Shown in pieces: positions 39,756 through 49,150 of a stretch of 64,000 nucleotides of DNA. How positions within the stretch are numbered: the stretch's first letter is position 1; each line of letters begins with the position of its first letter. The stretch covers positions 62,001 through 126,000 of the forward strand of contig JAFGMA010000399.1 of assembly GCA_016927835.1 (NCBI GenBank), in the 5' to 3' direction. Below the pieces are notes generated by a model. It had not been told where the DNA came from, made no database searches, and was given only the letters and a program-made list of their open reading frames with translations. This stretch comes from Candidatus Zhuqueibacterota bacterium (lineage in GTDB: Bacteria; Zhuqueibacterota; Zhuqueibacteria; Thermofontimicrobiales; Sulfurfontimicrobiaceae). Position numbers and translations under genes: made by a program.

Positions 39756-41645
39756 TCATGGGATTTTATCGAGATGTTCTTGCAGCCACATCTCTAGCAC
39801 TGCCAACGCCCAGATCCTGTGGGAATAATTTTGACGTTTGGAATTATGCTGTTTGATCATCTTTTGCACAAAATCAGGATTGAAGAATCCTCGTTTTTTT
39901 AAGACATCCTCAGACAGATATGTCATGATGAATTCTTTTATCTGGTCATTTGACCGCATCCAGTTTTTCAAGGGGATGCTGTGTCCGAGTTTATCCTTGC
40001 GATGCACAATTTCGTCGGGCAACACCGTTTCCATCGTTTTTTTAAAGATATATTTGGTTTCGGACATGCCTCTGAATTTCATCCCGGATGGCAACGTGGC
40101 ACAATAGTCGATCAAACGGTGATCTAGCAATGGATATCGCGGTTCGAGCGCGAACTTATTGTTGAGATTCATGCGTCGCAAATAAAATCCGACGACGGTG
40201 TGATAATCGCTGTAGAGCGAGTTGCTAAGTCCGTCGCGACCATCGGCTTCATTATTGAATTGCAGGATATCCTCATACGGGTGAAATCCATTCAACATCT
40301 GGCTTATTTCTCTGGTGTATAATCGCTGCAATTCGTTTAGATCGTAATAGATGCGCCAGCGATGAGAAAGCAGTTCTTTTGGAAATCGATAGCTGGCGGC
40401 AAAGCGCTTGGCTTTCACGATAAAATTTTTCTTCTTATCGGAATCCGGCAGCAATCGAGCGATGCCCAACACCGGGGTGCGAATGAATCCCGGAATTTTA
40501 TCCACGACCGCCGCCATTTTATCGGCTTCGTACACCGGATGCCCCGCAAAAAGCTCATCTCCGCCATCACCGGTGAAAATGTACGGTACGAATTGGCTCG
40601 CCTGCTTTCCGAGAATATAGGTTGCAACATTGATCCCCACATCGCAGAACGGCTCATCCATGTATTTCACCATTTGAGCCGTTTCGAGCACATCTTCAAC
40701 CCGGTATTCGGTTTCGTGATGGCTGGTGTTATAATGCTTCGCCATAAATCGCGCGTAGTGCGATTCATCAAATGATTCTCCCCGGCAGCGATAAGAAAAG
40801 GTATTGAGCTGGCGTTGAAGAAATTCAGTTGTCAGCGCGACCACAGTACTGGAGTCCATGCCGCCACTGAGGAAGGTTCCCAGGTTCTCCCCGGATTCGA
40901 TCCGGCATTTCACAGCATCCCGGAGCAGTTCAATCAACCGTTCGCCGGCTTCTTTTTCACTCTTTTCTGCGATACGAGCGAATGTGAGCGTCCAATACTT
41001 TTTGAATGCCACATCGCCATTTCGTAATATCATTAAATACGCAGGTCGCAATTTGTGAATTTGCTCGAAAAACGTATGCAATCCGGGATTATACGTAAAT
41101 AGTAAAAATTGGCATAACGCCTGATAATTCAATTCTTTCTTCACCCCGGGGTAACGCAGAATTGACCTGATATTTGAACTGAAAACCAGTCGCTCCTTAT
41201 CCAGGTAATAATACAGCGGCTCGATTCCAACCCTGTCACGACCGAGGATCACGGTATTTCGATTTTTATCCCAAATTGCAAATGCGAATTTGCCATTCAT
41301 TTTCCCGATAAATTTTTGCTCGTGTTGACGATACAGATACAGCACCAGCTTTGCCGGATTTTCATCGATCTCTTTTTTAAATTCATCGGACAGGCTCGAG
41401 ATGAGTTCATCAGTATTGTAGATTCGCCCTTCGAAGATAGTGATAATTGAACCATCCCCAGCACTTGCGGGTTGGTATTTTTCAAAGCATTTTGTTTTGA
41501 ATGTCTGCTTATAAAAGCACCCGAAATTTTCCGAAAGCAGTATTTTCGGAGCGCCTTGACTTATTTGATCGGCTTTGGAAACGCTTTCCAATGCGTTCGG
41601 ATCGACCGAGCACTCCCGTACCCGTTCAAGAACTCCAAATATCAT
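39756..41645 (-). CDS. AsnB-like asparagine synthetase paralog lacking the N-terminal catalytic Cys
   Basis: 'GTFLSGGMDSSTVVALT' PPi loop; 'FTGDGGDELFAGHPVYE'; N-term MIFGVLERV instead of MCGI; SD-like AGGAG at 41651-41655 supports start 41645. Confidence 0.9.
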   Translation of the reverse strand: MIFGVLERVRECSVDPNALESVSKADQISQGAPKILLSENFGCFYKQTFKTKCFEKYQPASAGDGSIITIFEGRIYNTDELISSLSDEFKKEIDENPAKLVLYLYRQHEQKFIGKMNGKFAFAIWDKNRNTVILGRDRVGIEPLYYYLDKERLVFSSNIRSILRYPGVKKELNYQALCQFLLFTYNPGLHTFFEQIHKLRPAYLMILRNGDVAFKKYWTLTFARIAEKSEKEAGERLIELLRDAVKCRIESGENLGTFLSGGMDSSTVVALTTEFLQRQLNTFSYRCRGESFDESHYARFMAKHYNTSHHETEYRVEDVLETAQMVKYMDEPFCDVGINVATYILGKQASQFVPYIFTGDGGDELFAGHPVYEADKMAAVVDKIPGFIRTPVLGIARLLPDSDKKKNFIVKAKRFAASYRFPKELLSHRWRIYYDLNELQRLYTREISQMLNGFHPYEDILQFNNEADGRDGLSNSLYSDYHTVVGFYLRRMNLNNKFALEPRYPLLDHRLIDYCATLPSGMKFRGMSETKYIFKKTMETVLPDEIVHRKDKLGHSIPLKNWMRSNDQIKEFIMTYLSEDVLKKRGFFNPDFVQKMIKQHNSKRQNYSHRIWALAVLEMWLQEHLDKIP

Positions 41646-41674
41646 ATTCACTCCTGCAAAAATATCTGAGAGAC

Positions 41675-43165
41675 TCATGTCTCACTGGTTTGAGTACCCT
41701 TGCGCACTAGCGAGAGGACATTTCCCTTCAACGACTCGATCTCCTCTTTCGAAAATGCCTTGAGCACCAAAAGTAAGCCAATAAATAATCCTGTCAAACC
41801 AAGCGCTATCCCGGCTTGCCCCGCGAAGGGGATTGTATAATGCTCATTCAATGAAAAAAATATGCCGAAAATTAGCGCTGCCGCAAGCAGCGGTTTAAAG
41901 CTTATTTTAAACACCGGTATTTTGATATGATGTGTATACAGGTAAATCGAACATAATGTAAAAATGAGCGCTTCGCCCAAAACTGTGGCGACGGCTGAAC
42001 CCTCGTAACCGTAAATGGGTATTACGAGATAGTTCAAGATAATTTTGAATAGCAGCCCCGTGCTGCCCGTAATGAGAATAATTTTTTGTTTATCCACCGA
42101 AATCAGGATCGTATTCAGCATCCAGTTCGGATATTGAAACATAATTCCCAGAAAAAGCGTTTGCAGCGCAAAACTCGCCTGCCAATATTCAGGTTTGTTG
42201 CTAAAAAAAAGCTTCAAACCGAAATCTGAAAATGAAATTCCGAATACAACGATGGGCATTGCCATGATAAACATATACTTGACAGCGCGAATCGCGAGAT
42301 CCTGATGCTTTTTTTTATCGGTCACAAAAAATTCTGACAACCTGGGCAAAACAACCAGAAACAAAATTGTCGGCAGAATCGTGATGCCTTCATAAATTCG
42401 AAACGCGGCGCTGTATAATCCCACATCATGCAGCCCCTTCATATCCGTCAACATCCAGATATCGATGTAGGAAAAAATAGTGAGAATCACAAAGAACATG
42501 CCCAGGGGTAACGCTTCGATTTGCAACTTTTTCAGGAACCTGAAATCGAATTTGAATCGAACCCGCCCGATTTTCCAGTTCAGGATTCCAAGCGTGATCA
42601 AAAAGTCAACTGCGCGTACCGCGGTAAAACAGAGGATAAAGGAATAAAGCTCCTTGGAAATATGCAAGACAATCAGACAGAAAACGAGCAAACCCGTGCG
42701 TTCCAGCAATACCAGCCCGGTATCGATTGCAAACAGATTATGCGCCTGGAAAAATACGCGAAATGTGTACTTCAGTGATTTTAAAAATGCTGATATCGTC
42801 AGCAGATAGATCGCATAAACGAGCCTGGCTTCATACCCTTTGAGATATACGACGATCATCATCACGCAATAAATTATTGCACACAGGATCAATTTCCACG
42901 ATAAAAGATTTCCGATGTACATTTCGGAAAGGTTGCGATCGCGCGAAACATTTCGCACGCTCAGGTCACGCAGTCCCAGATCGGTAAACATTTCAAAGAC
43001 CGTTGCAATCGCCAGAGCCGAATTGAACGTCCCGTAGTCATCGATTGCAAGTGCACGCCCAACCGCAATTAAAAGTACGAATAGAAAAAAACTACTGAAA
43101 GTGGTAATACTTGAAAAAACAACATTTTTAACCATATTGTATTTTTTCGTCGCCACCAAGGTCAT
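41675..43165 (-). CDS. Second oligosaccharide flippase (Wzx-like)
   Basis: 'GRALAIDDYGTFNSALAIATVFEMFTDLGLRDLSVRNVSRDR', polytopic. Confidence 0.86.
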   Translation of the reverse strand: MTLVATKKYNMVKNVVFSSITTFSSFFLFVLLIAVGRALAIDDYGTFNSALAIATVFEMFTDLGLRDLSVRNVSRDRNLSEMYIGNLLSWKLILCAIIYCVMMIVVYLKGYEARLVYAIYLLTISAFLKSLKYTFRVFFQAHNLFAIDTGLVLLERTGLLVFCLIVLHISKELYSFILCFTAVRAVDFLITLGILNWKIGRVRFKFDFRFLKKLQIEALPLGMFFVILTIFSYIDIWMLTDMKGLHDVGLYSAAFRIYEGITILPTILFLVVLPRLSEFFVTDKKKHQDLAIRAVKYMFIMAMPIVVFGISFSDFGLKLFFSNKPEYWQASFALQTLFLGIMFQYPNWMLNTILISVDKQKIILITGSTGLLFKIILNYLVIPIYGYEGSAVATVLGEALIFTLCSIYLYTHHIKIPVFKISFKPLLAAALIFGIFFSLNEHYTIPFAGQAGIALGLTGLFIGLLLVLKAFSKEEIESLKGNVLSLVRKGTQTSET

Positions 43166-43171
43166 CCTTGC

Positions 43172-44299
43172 TTAAAATTCCGCTTCGATTCTATCAGCCA
43201 GTCGCATAATATTGGTGCGCCAGGAATAGTGTTTTTTCAATCGTTCAAAATCGACATCGCTCACAAATTTTCCGTCATTCAATGCATCGCAGATTGCATC
43301 CGGAAACGCATCGGTTTCTTTTACACGCAGCAGTTGAAACTCCCTCGGCACCGATCTGGCAGCGATCGGGGTGGCAATGGTGATTTTTCCGACCGCCAGC
43401 GCCTCGATGATCTTTGTCGGCATGCCCCACCCCTGCTGAATGGGCGAAATAATCACATCGGCTCGCTTTAAATATGCGGGCAAATCCTCTACAAATCCGG
43501 TGAATTCCACATTGGGATGCTCGATATCCTGCGGCGGATTCGATCCGACGAACTGAAATTTGGTATCGGGACAACGGGCAATCACCTTTTCCAGGATGCG
43601 CGCCACGGTCACCCGAACCACATCCAGGTTGGTTTGAATATTGTAATTGCCGCAGAAAAGTACAATCTTCGGGTGATTTTCAACCGGATCATAATACGGA
43701 TTGAAAATCGTTTCGTCGAAGCCTTGCGGAATGACCACCATTTTTTCTCGTGTCGTCCAACGGGTATAATACTCCGCATCGTTTTCAGAAATTGGAACCA
43801 GCAGCTTCGATTTTTTAACGCCGTTTTTTTCCGCCCAGTAAACATAAGGAATGAAAACGTAGCGCCGCGGATCGGCTTTGGCTTTACCCCAATACTGGAG
43901 ATATTCGAGATTATGCGAGCAATAAATGAACGGGAGCCTGAATTTCTTCGATAGCTTCAACCCATAGACGGCACTCAAGCCGTAATCGCATAAAATTGCA
44001 TGGTATTTATTTTTCTGCAATAGCTCTGTTGCCGACTGCATCAATCCTGAGCTGAAAATGAAATAATCTTTTTGAGAAAACGGGATCACGATTTTTTCGC
44101 GGACGCCTTTCACTTTTGAAGCAAATTTCCGGGAAAGCTCCGGATTCGGTGGATGCCCGGAGCCATCGATGTAAACCAAATCGAGGGTGAAACGCTCTGC
44201 CAGGTTATTCACAAATTCTGCGCCACGCACACCTGCGCCGGTGAGGGGAACATGTGGGTCATATACGGATAAATATAGTAAGCTTTTTTTCATCATCAT
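43172..44299 (-). CDS. GT4 family glycosyltransferase
   Basis: 'VYDPHVPLTGAGVRGAEFVNNLAERFTLDLVYIDG', 'ISPIQQGWGMPTKIIEALAVGKITIATPIAAR'. Confidence 0.88.
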   Translation of the reverse strand: MMMKKSLLYLSVYDPHVPLTGAGVRGAEFVNNLAERFTLDLVYIDGSGHPPNPELSRKFASKVKGVREKIVIPFSQKDYFIFSSGLMQSATELLQKNKYHAILCDYGLSAVYGLKLSKKFRLPFIYCSHNLEYLQYWGKAKADPRRYVFIPYVYWAEKNGVKKSKLLVPISENDAEYYTRWTTREKMVVIPQGFDETIFNPYYDPVENHPKIVLFCGNYNIQTNLDVVRVTVARILEKVIARCPDTKFQFVGSNPPQDIEHPNVEFTGFVEDLPAYLKRADVIISPIQQGWGMPTKIIEALAVGKITIATPIAARSVPREFQLLRVKETDAFPDAICDALNDGKFVSDVDFERLKKHYSWRTNIMRLADRIEAEF

Positions 44300-44341
44300 G
44301 ATTCCAAAATTTGTAGTCCTTTGCTTCCAAAAGCAGGGAAT

Positions 44342-45148
44342 TTACTCCGGGGCATGCTCAGTTGCCCGGACTGTCGTCTTGCTTTTCTCATTCGCTGCAC
44401 CATCGAGCCGGCTTCGGAGCACTTTCGCGGGAATTCCGACCGCGATAGAATAGGCGGGTATATCTTTGCTGACAACCGCCGATGTGCCGATCACCGAATC
44501 CCTGCCAATACGCACGCCATCCATCACCTTTACGCCAGCGCCAAGCCACAGGTTATCCTCCATGACAATGCCCGCTGAGGAGCGCTCCTGCTCCAACGGT
44601 GAGACATCCAGCCGATCCATGTGATGGGTTCCGCCGATAATATAGCAGTATGCGGCTATTAAATTGTTTTTGCCCAGACTCACATTGCTCGCTGAAAATA
44701 TTTCGCAATTGAATCCCATATTGACATTTTCATCCAGATGGATATCACCATTTTTGCAACTCAAAATGGTATTGCGCCCGATGAAAACTCCGTTACCAAT
44801 GAAAAGCCCTTGATTGGATTCGCCCTTTGCATCAAGAACGCAGTTATCATCGATCACGACGTTATCGCCGAGAAAAATTTTATTCGGGTGGCGTAGAACC
44901 ACGTTTTGCCCAAAGGTAACATTGCGTCCGCATTTTCCGAGCAGTTTTGGATAGAGTTTCATTCGCAGCACCAAACCCAGGGCACCCGGAATCCAGCTCG
45001 AAATCATCATTATCATTTCGTATTTAAACAGCTTCCACAATCCTCGCTGTCCCACGACCAGATCCTGATATTTTTGCAGCGCTGATTTTTTCTGATCGAA
45101 CAGTTCCTTTTGGGCTTCATGATGCTTATGATTTTTGTCTTTACTCAT
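44342..45148 (-). CDS. Left-handed beta-helix (hexapeptide) acyltransferase
   Basis: 'IFLGDNVVIDDNCVLDAKGESNQGLFIGNGVFIGRNTILSCKNGDIHLDENVNMGFNCEI', 'IVMEDNLWLGAGVKVMDGVRIGRDSVIGTSAVVSKDIPAYSIAVGIPAKVL'. Confidence 0.92.
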   Translation of the reverse strand: MSKDKNHKHHEAQKELFDQKKSALQKYQDLVVGQRGLWKLFKYEMIMMISSWIPGALGLVLRMKLYPKLLGKCGRNVTFGQNVVLRHPNKIFLGDNVVIDDNCVLDAKGESNQGLFIGNGVFIGRNTILSCKNGDIHLDENVNMGFNCEIFSASNVSLGKNNLIAAYCYIIGGTHHMDRLDVSPLEQERSSAGIVMEDNLWLGAGVKVMDGVRIGRDSVIGTSAVVSKDIPAYSIAVGIPAKVLRSRLDGAANEKSKTTVRATEHAPE

Positions 45149-46137
45149 TACTTTAGTAATCCTTTTTCAAGATACCATTTTGCAGTTCTTCGAATGCCTT
45201 CTTTCAAAGACACCCTGGGCTGATACCCTAAAACTCGCTTTGCTTTCGAGATATCGAATGCCCTGTCTTTCATAAAGAAATCGACGCGTCTTCTGTAAAT
45301 CGGTGGTTGAATTCCGAGTGGGCGACAAACCAGTTCACACAAGGCTCCTGCCAGCCAAACCGGAAAAACCGGGATATGACCTTTTTTTACGGAGACTTGC
45401 AGCGCATCGGCGATCAGCGCCACAATTTCGTTGAGGGTAACAAACTCCTCACCACCCAGCGTGAACAGCCCGTACGCGGCTTCTTTCTTTTCTCCGCACA
45501 AAATAATTCCGTCCACCAGATCATCAATATATGTCCAGTGATACAAAACTTTTCCGCTGCCGATCATGCGAAACTTGCCGCTGTAAATCCATTTGAATAT
45601 TTTGAGGAAACGCGTATCACCGGGACCATAAATCCCCACAGGGCGAAAAATCGCACCGGGATATTGGTTTTGTTGATAAAAGTCCTTGACCATCAATTCC
45701 CCTTGCATCTTCGACTCCTGGTAAACATCGCCGGGGTTGTAAGGTGCATCTTCCGTGGCGGGCGGATCGGCAATTTCGCCCTGAACGCCGACTGTGCTGC
45801 AATGCACAAAATGGGGCAAGCCGGTTTCGAATGCTGCTTCGAGGACATTTCGTGTACCATCGACATTCACGTCGTAAAAATGCTTATGCGGCACATTCTC
45901 TTCTCTGAAAGCTGCGGCGATGTGATACACACAGTCGACGCCTTTCATCGCCGGCTTCATGCTTGCCTTATCGCTTATATCACCATAAATTATTTCGGCA
46001 CCGATTCGTCTCAGATTTTCTAATTTGCTGGTTTGCCTGGCGAGTGCTTTAACGTGATATCCCCGTTCGCACAAAATTTCACACAGTCTGCCGCCGGTAA
46101 ATCCGGTACCTCCGGTTACGAATACCTTTTTATTCAT
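45148..46137 (-). CDS. NAD(P)-dependent epimerase/dehydratase (extended SDR)
   Basis: 'KVFVTGGTGFTGGRLCEIL' Rossmann motif, 'YQESKMQGE' YxxxK, 'RPVGIYGPGD'. Confidence 0.92.
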   Translation of the reverse strand: MNKKVFVTGGTGFTGGRLCEILCERGYHVKALARQTSKLENLRRIGAEIIYGDISDKASMKPAMKGVDCVYHIAAAFREENVPHKHFYDVNVDGTRNVLEAAFETGLPHFVHCSTVGVQGEIADPPATEDAPYNPGDVYQESKMQGELMVKDFYQQNQYPGAIFRPVGIYGPGDTRFLKIFKWIYSGKFRMIGSGKVLYHWTYIDDLVDGIILCGEKKEAAYGLFTLGGEEFVTLNEIVALIADALQVSVKKGHIPVFPVWLAGALCELVCRPLGIQPPIYRRRVDFFMKDRAFDISKAKRVLGYQPRVSLKEGIRRTAKWYLEKGLLK

Positions 46138-46185
46138 CCAGATAAACCTTTGTTAAATACATAAATTTAATATCTGGCACGAAGC

Positions 46186-47199
46186 CTACTCCTTCAGATA
46201 TTTCAAACTTGGCGCCGGAATCCCCATAATTTTCTTTCGGCGCGGGGTATCGCAGGTATTGCATGGCGAATAATCGCGAATATTCAAATCGAGGTGGCGC
46301 TGCCTCAGTTCGACCGTTTCAGCGTTATTGAAAATTTCCACCAGGCTTTTTTCTTTGGTATCGCCCAGGATAATCTCAGCCATATAATCATGCGGGCATG
46401 GTCCGACACGACCATCCCAGAGAATCACCTGAGCATGCCAGGGAAATGTACAGGCTACGAGGTCTTCATCGGCAAAGGTATCAATGGAGACATAGCCAGC
46501 CCAGTTATGCGGCTTTTTGACAATCAACCGATCCAAATCCCGCATCATTTCCAGAAATTTCTGTTTATCCTCATTCCTGAATTCGAATCCTTCAAGGTCT
46601 TCCATCACTTCCATCACCGTTTTAGGTGTGGCGCGCTTCATTTCTTTTTTCAGATCGAGGAATCGAACAATATTTCTGGTAGTTTTATCGAAATTGGCAT
46701 TCACCCGGATCTTTTCATACACATCGCTGGTATATCCGTCGAAGGAAAAAGAAATCAGCGCCAACCCGGATTCGATAAGTTCACGGCTCCTGCGCTCGGT
46801 TAAAAGCGTACCATTTGTATGCAGCTTGACCGGTATGCCATTTTTAGTCGCATATTCGATCATCTCCGGCAGCCGCGGATGCAAATTAGACTCACCCCGA
46901 TGATGGATATTCATGTCATAGGCGAAATAGCGTGCCTCGTCAATGATTTTTTTGAAAAGATCAAAGTCCATGAAACCCAAATCTTCTTTTTTAAAATCCT
47001 TGTTCGGGCACATCACACACGCCAGATTGCATTTATTCGTTGGTTCAATCCATAGCCGATAAGGCTTATATTTGACTTTTGAATTACGACTGAAACGATA
47101 ATTCCATAAAACCTGAACCAATCTCTTCCCCGCCCACAGCGTTCTGAATTTTCGCTGCGGGATAAAGCCATTTGTATTGCTCGTGTCACTCATCACCAA
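46186..47199 (-). CDS. Radical SAM protein with SPASM-like C-terminus
   Basis: 'EPTNKCNLACVMCPNKDF' (CxxxCxxC); C-term 'GPCPHDYM...DYSPCNTCDTPRR'. Confidence 0.92.
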   Translation of the reverse strand: MVMSDTSNTNGFIPQRKFRTLWAGKRLVQVLWNYRFSRNSKVKYKPYRLWIEPTNKCNLACVMCPNKDFKKEDLGFMDFDLFKKIIDEARYFAYDMNIHHRGESNLHPRLPEMIEYATKNGIPVKLHTNGTLLTERRSRELIESGLALISFSFDGYTSDVYEKIRVNANFDKTTRNIVRFLDLKKEMKRATPKTVMEVMEDLEGFEFRNEDKQKFLEMMRDLDRLIVKKPHNWAGYVSIDTFADEDLVACTFPWHAQVILWDGRVGPCPHDYMAEIILGDTKEKSLVEIFNNAETVELRQRHLDLNIRDYSPCNTCDTPRRKKIMGIPAPSLKYLKE

Positions 47200-47234
47200 C
47201 TCTCCTTACGTACAAATGGAATCACACCCACTCG

Positions 47235-49133
47235 TCAAACATTTCGAATATAGACATCGTACCAGATACCGAACATCATCAGCGCCCAGAGACGATGACT
47301 GTGATTTTGTTTATTATTGAGATGTTCCGATTTAAGCTGCTCGATGTAATCTGAGTTGAAAAATCCCTCCGCCTTGATATTCGATGGCGAGAGCACCTCG
47401 TTCATCATCGGCTTCAAATCGGTTTTTAGCCAGTTTTTAATCGGGATGCTGAATCCCTCTTTATTGCGATAAATGATTTCGTCCGGCAGAATATCGGACA
47501 TCGCTTTTTTCAAAATATATTTGGTCTTTTGATGCGACAAGCCTGCCAGTTTAAGATGCGCAGGAACGGTCGCTAAAAATTCCACCACGCGATGATCGAG
47601 AAAGGGTACCCGCGCTTCGAGTGACGTCGCCATACTCATGCGATCCACTTTCACGAGAATGTCATCCACCATATAGGTTTTAATATCCACATATTGCTGC
47701 CGGGACAGATCATCGCTGGCGGGTGCGGTTTGGAAATAATTCCGAATAAAATCGTGCGCATCATAATCAGCAATCGCATCCCGGAACACGGGGGAATAAA
47801 GTTGCTCTCTGTTAAGCGCTGTCATAAACATCATCCATCGCGTATGCTGCAGATCGGACGGCAGTTGCATTCCCTCCACAAAACGTTTGGCACGATTGAT
47901 CAAACCCTTCTTCTTCTGGGTTGGCGGAATTTTAGCCAGCAATTTACCAATCATATACTCTCGGATGAATTTGGGAATTCGCTCGTATCCGACACCGATT
48001 TTCTGAGCGATATATGGATCATAGCCTGCGAGCAATTCATCTCCGCCATCGCCCGAGAGTACCACAGTCACATATTCCCGCGCCATTTTGGATACCAGGT
48101 AAGTCGGAAACATTGAAAAATCACCGAATGGTTCATCGACATAATTGCGAATCAACTTTTCGGTCAAATCGATGGCATTGGGCTCAATTGTAAATTCGTG
48201 ATGCTCGGTTTGGAATTTCCTGGCGATAACTCTCGCATATTCCAGTTCATTATATGTTGAGTCCTTGAATCCGATAGAAAACGTTTTCACCGGTTGATCA
48301 AGATGTTTTGCCATAAAGGCAACAATCGTACTCGAATCCAGACCACCGCTGAGAAATGCGCCCAGCGGCACGTCGCTCATGAGTCGAATTTTTACCGCAT
48401 CGCCCAGAATCGTCCTGAATTTTTCGCATATCTGCTCTTCGGAAAGACCGCTTTCTTTGAATTCGAACTTCCAGTAATTCGAAATCCGTAATCGACTATT
48501 CTCACATAGCAGCGAATGCGCAGGCGGCAATTTAAAAATTCCCTCAAAAATACTCAGGGGTGCGGGAACGTATTCGTAAGTCAGAAAATTATCAAGCGCT
48601 TTCAGATTCACGCTCCTGGGAACATTTTTCAATTGCAGAATTGATTTGAGTTCTGAACCGAAAATCAGGCGCTTTCCATCGGAATAATAATACAACGGTT
48701 TAATTCCCATGCGATCTCTTGCCAGGAAAAGCCGATTCTTTTTTTCATCCCATATTGCGAATCCGAACATCCCGTTCAATTTTTTTGGACAGTCTGCGCC
48801 GTATTCCTCGTACGCATGCAGGATGGCTTCGGTATCGCTTTTGGTTCTGAAGCGATGTCCCTTTTTAATCAGTTCCTTCTTGATTTCTTTATGATTGTAA
48901 ATTTCGCCGTTGAAGACAATCCACACCGTCCCATCTTCATTTGAAATCGGTTGTTGTCCGGTTGACAGATCGATGATGCTCAAACGCCGCATTCCGATGC
49001 CCACGTTATTTTTTACATAAACACCCTCGTCATCCGGTCCGCGATGCGTGATCACGCTGCACATTCGGCGCACATCCGATTCCGGTACATGGTTTTCCTG
49101 TTTGAAATACACAACCCCGCAAATTCCGCACAT
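47235..49133 (-). CDS. asnB: Asparagine synthase (glutamine-hydrolysing)
   Basis: MCGICGVVYF N-terminus, 'ITHRGPDDEGVYV', 'GAFLSGGLDSSTIVAF'. Confidence 0.95.
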   Translation of the reverse strand: MCGICGVVYFKQENHVPESDVRRMCSVITHRGPDDEGVYVKNNVGIGMRRLSIIDLSTGQQPISNEDGTVWIVFNGEIYNHKEIKKELIKKGHRFRTKSDTEAILHAYEEYGADCPKKLNGMFGFAIWDEKKNRLFLARDRMGIKPLYYYSDGKRLIFGSELKSILQLKNVPRSVNLKALDNFLTYEYVPAPLSIFEGIFKLPPAHSLLCENSRLRISNYWKFEFKESGLSEEQICEKFRTILGDAVKIRLMSDVPLGAFLSGGLDSSTIVAFMAKHLDQPVKTFSIGFKDSTYNELEYARVIARKFQTEHHEFTIEPNAIDLTEKLIRNYVDEPFGDFSMFPTYLVSKMAREYVTVVLSGDGGDELLAGYDPYIAQKIGVGYERIPKFIREYMIGKLLAKIPPTQKKKGLINRAKRFVEGMQLPSDLQHTRWMMFMTALNREQLYSPVFRDAIADYDAHDFIRNYFQTAPASDDLSRQQYVDIKTYMVDDILVKVDRMSMATSLEARVPFLDHRVVEFLATVPAHLKLAGLSHQKTKYILKKAMSDILPDEIIYRNKEGFSIPIKNWLKTDLKPMMNEVLSPSNIKAEGFFNSDYIEQLKSEHLNNKQNHSHRLWALMMFGIWYDVYIRNV

Positions 49134-49150
49134 AAGAATACTCCAGCAAA

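Noticed and set aside
45307-46023. 238-aa plus-strand ORF
   Set aside because: Lies wholly antisense to the SDR epimerase, which has clear TGGTGFTGG and YxxxK motifs.
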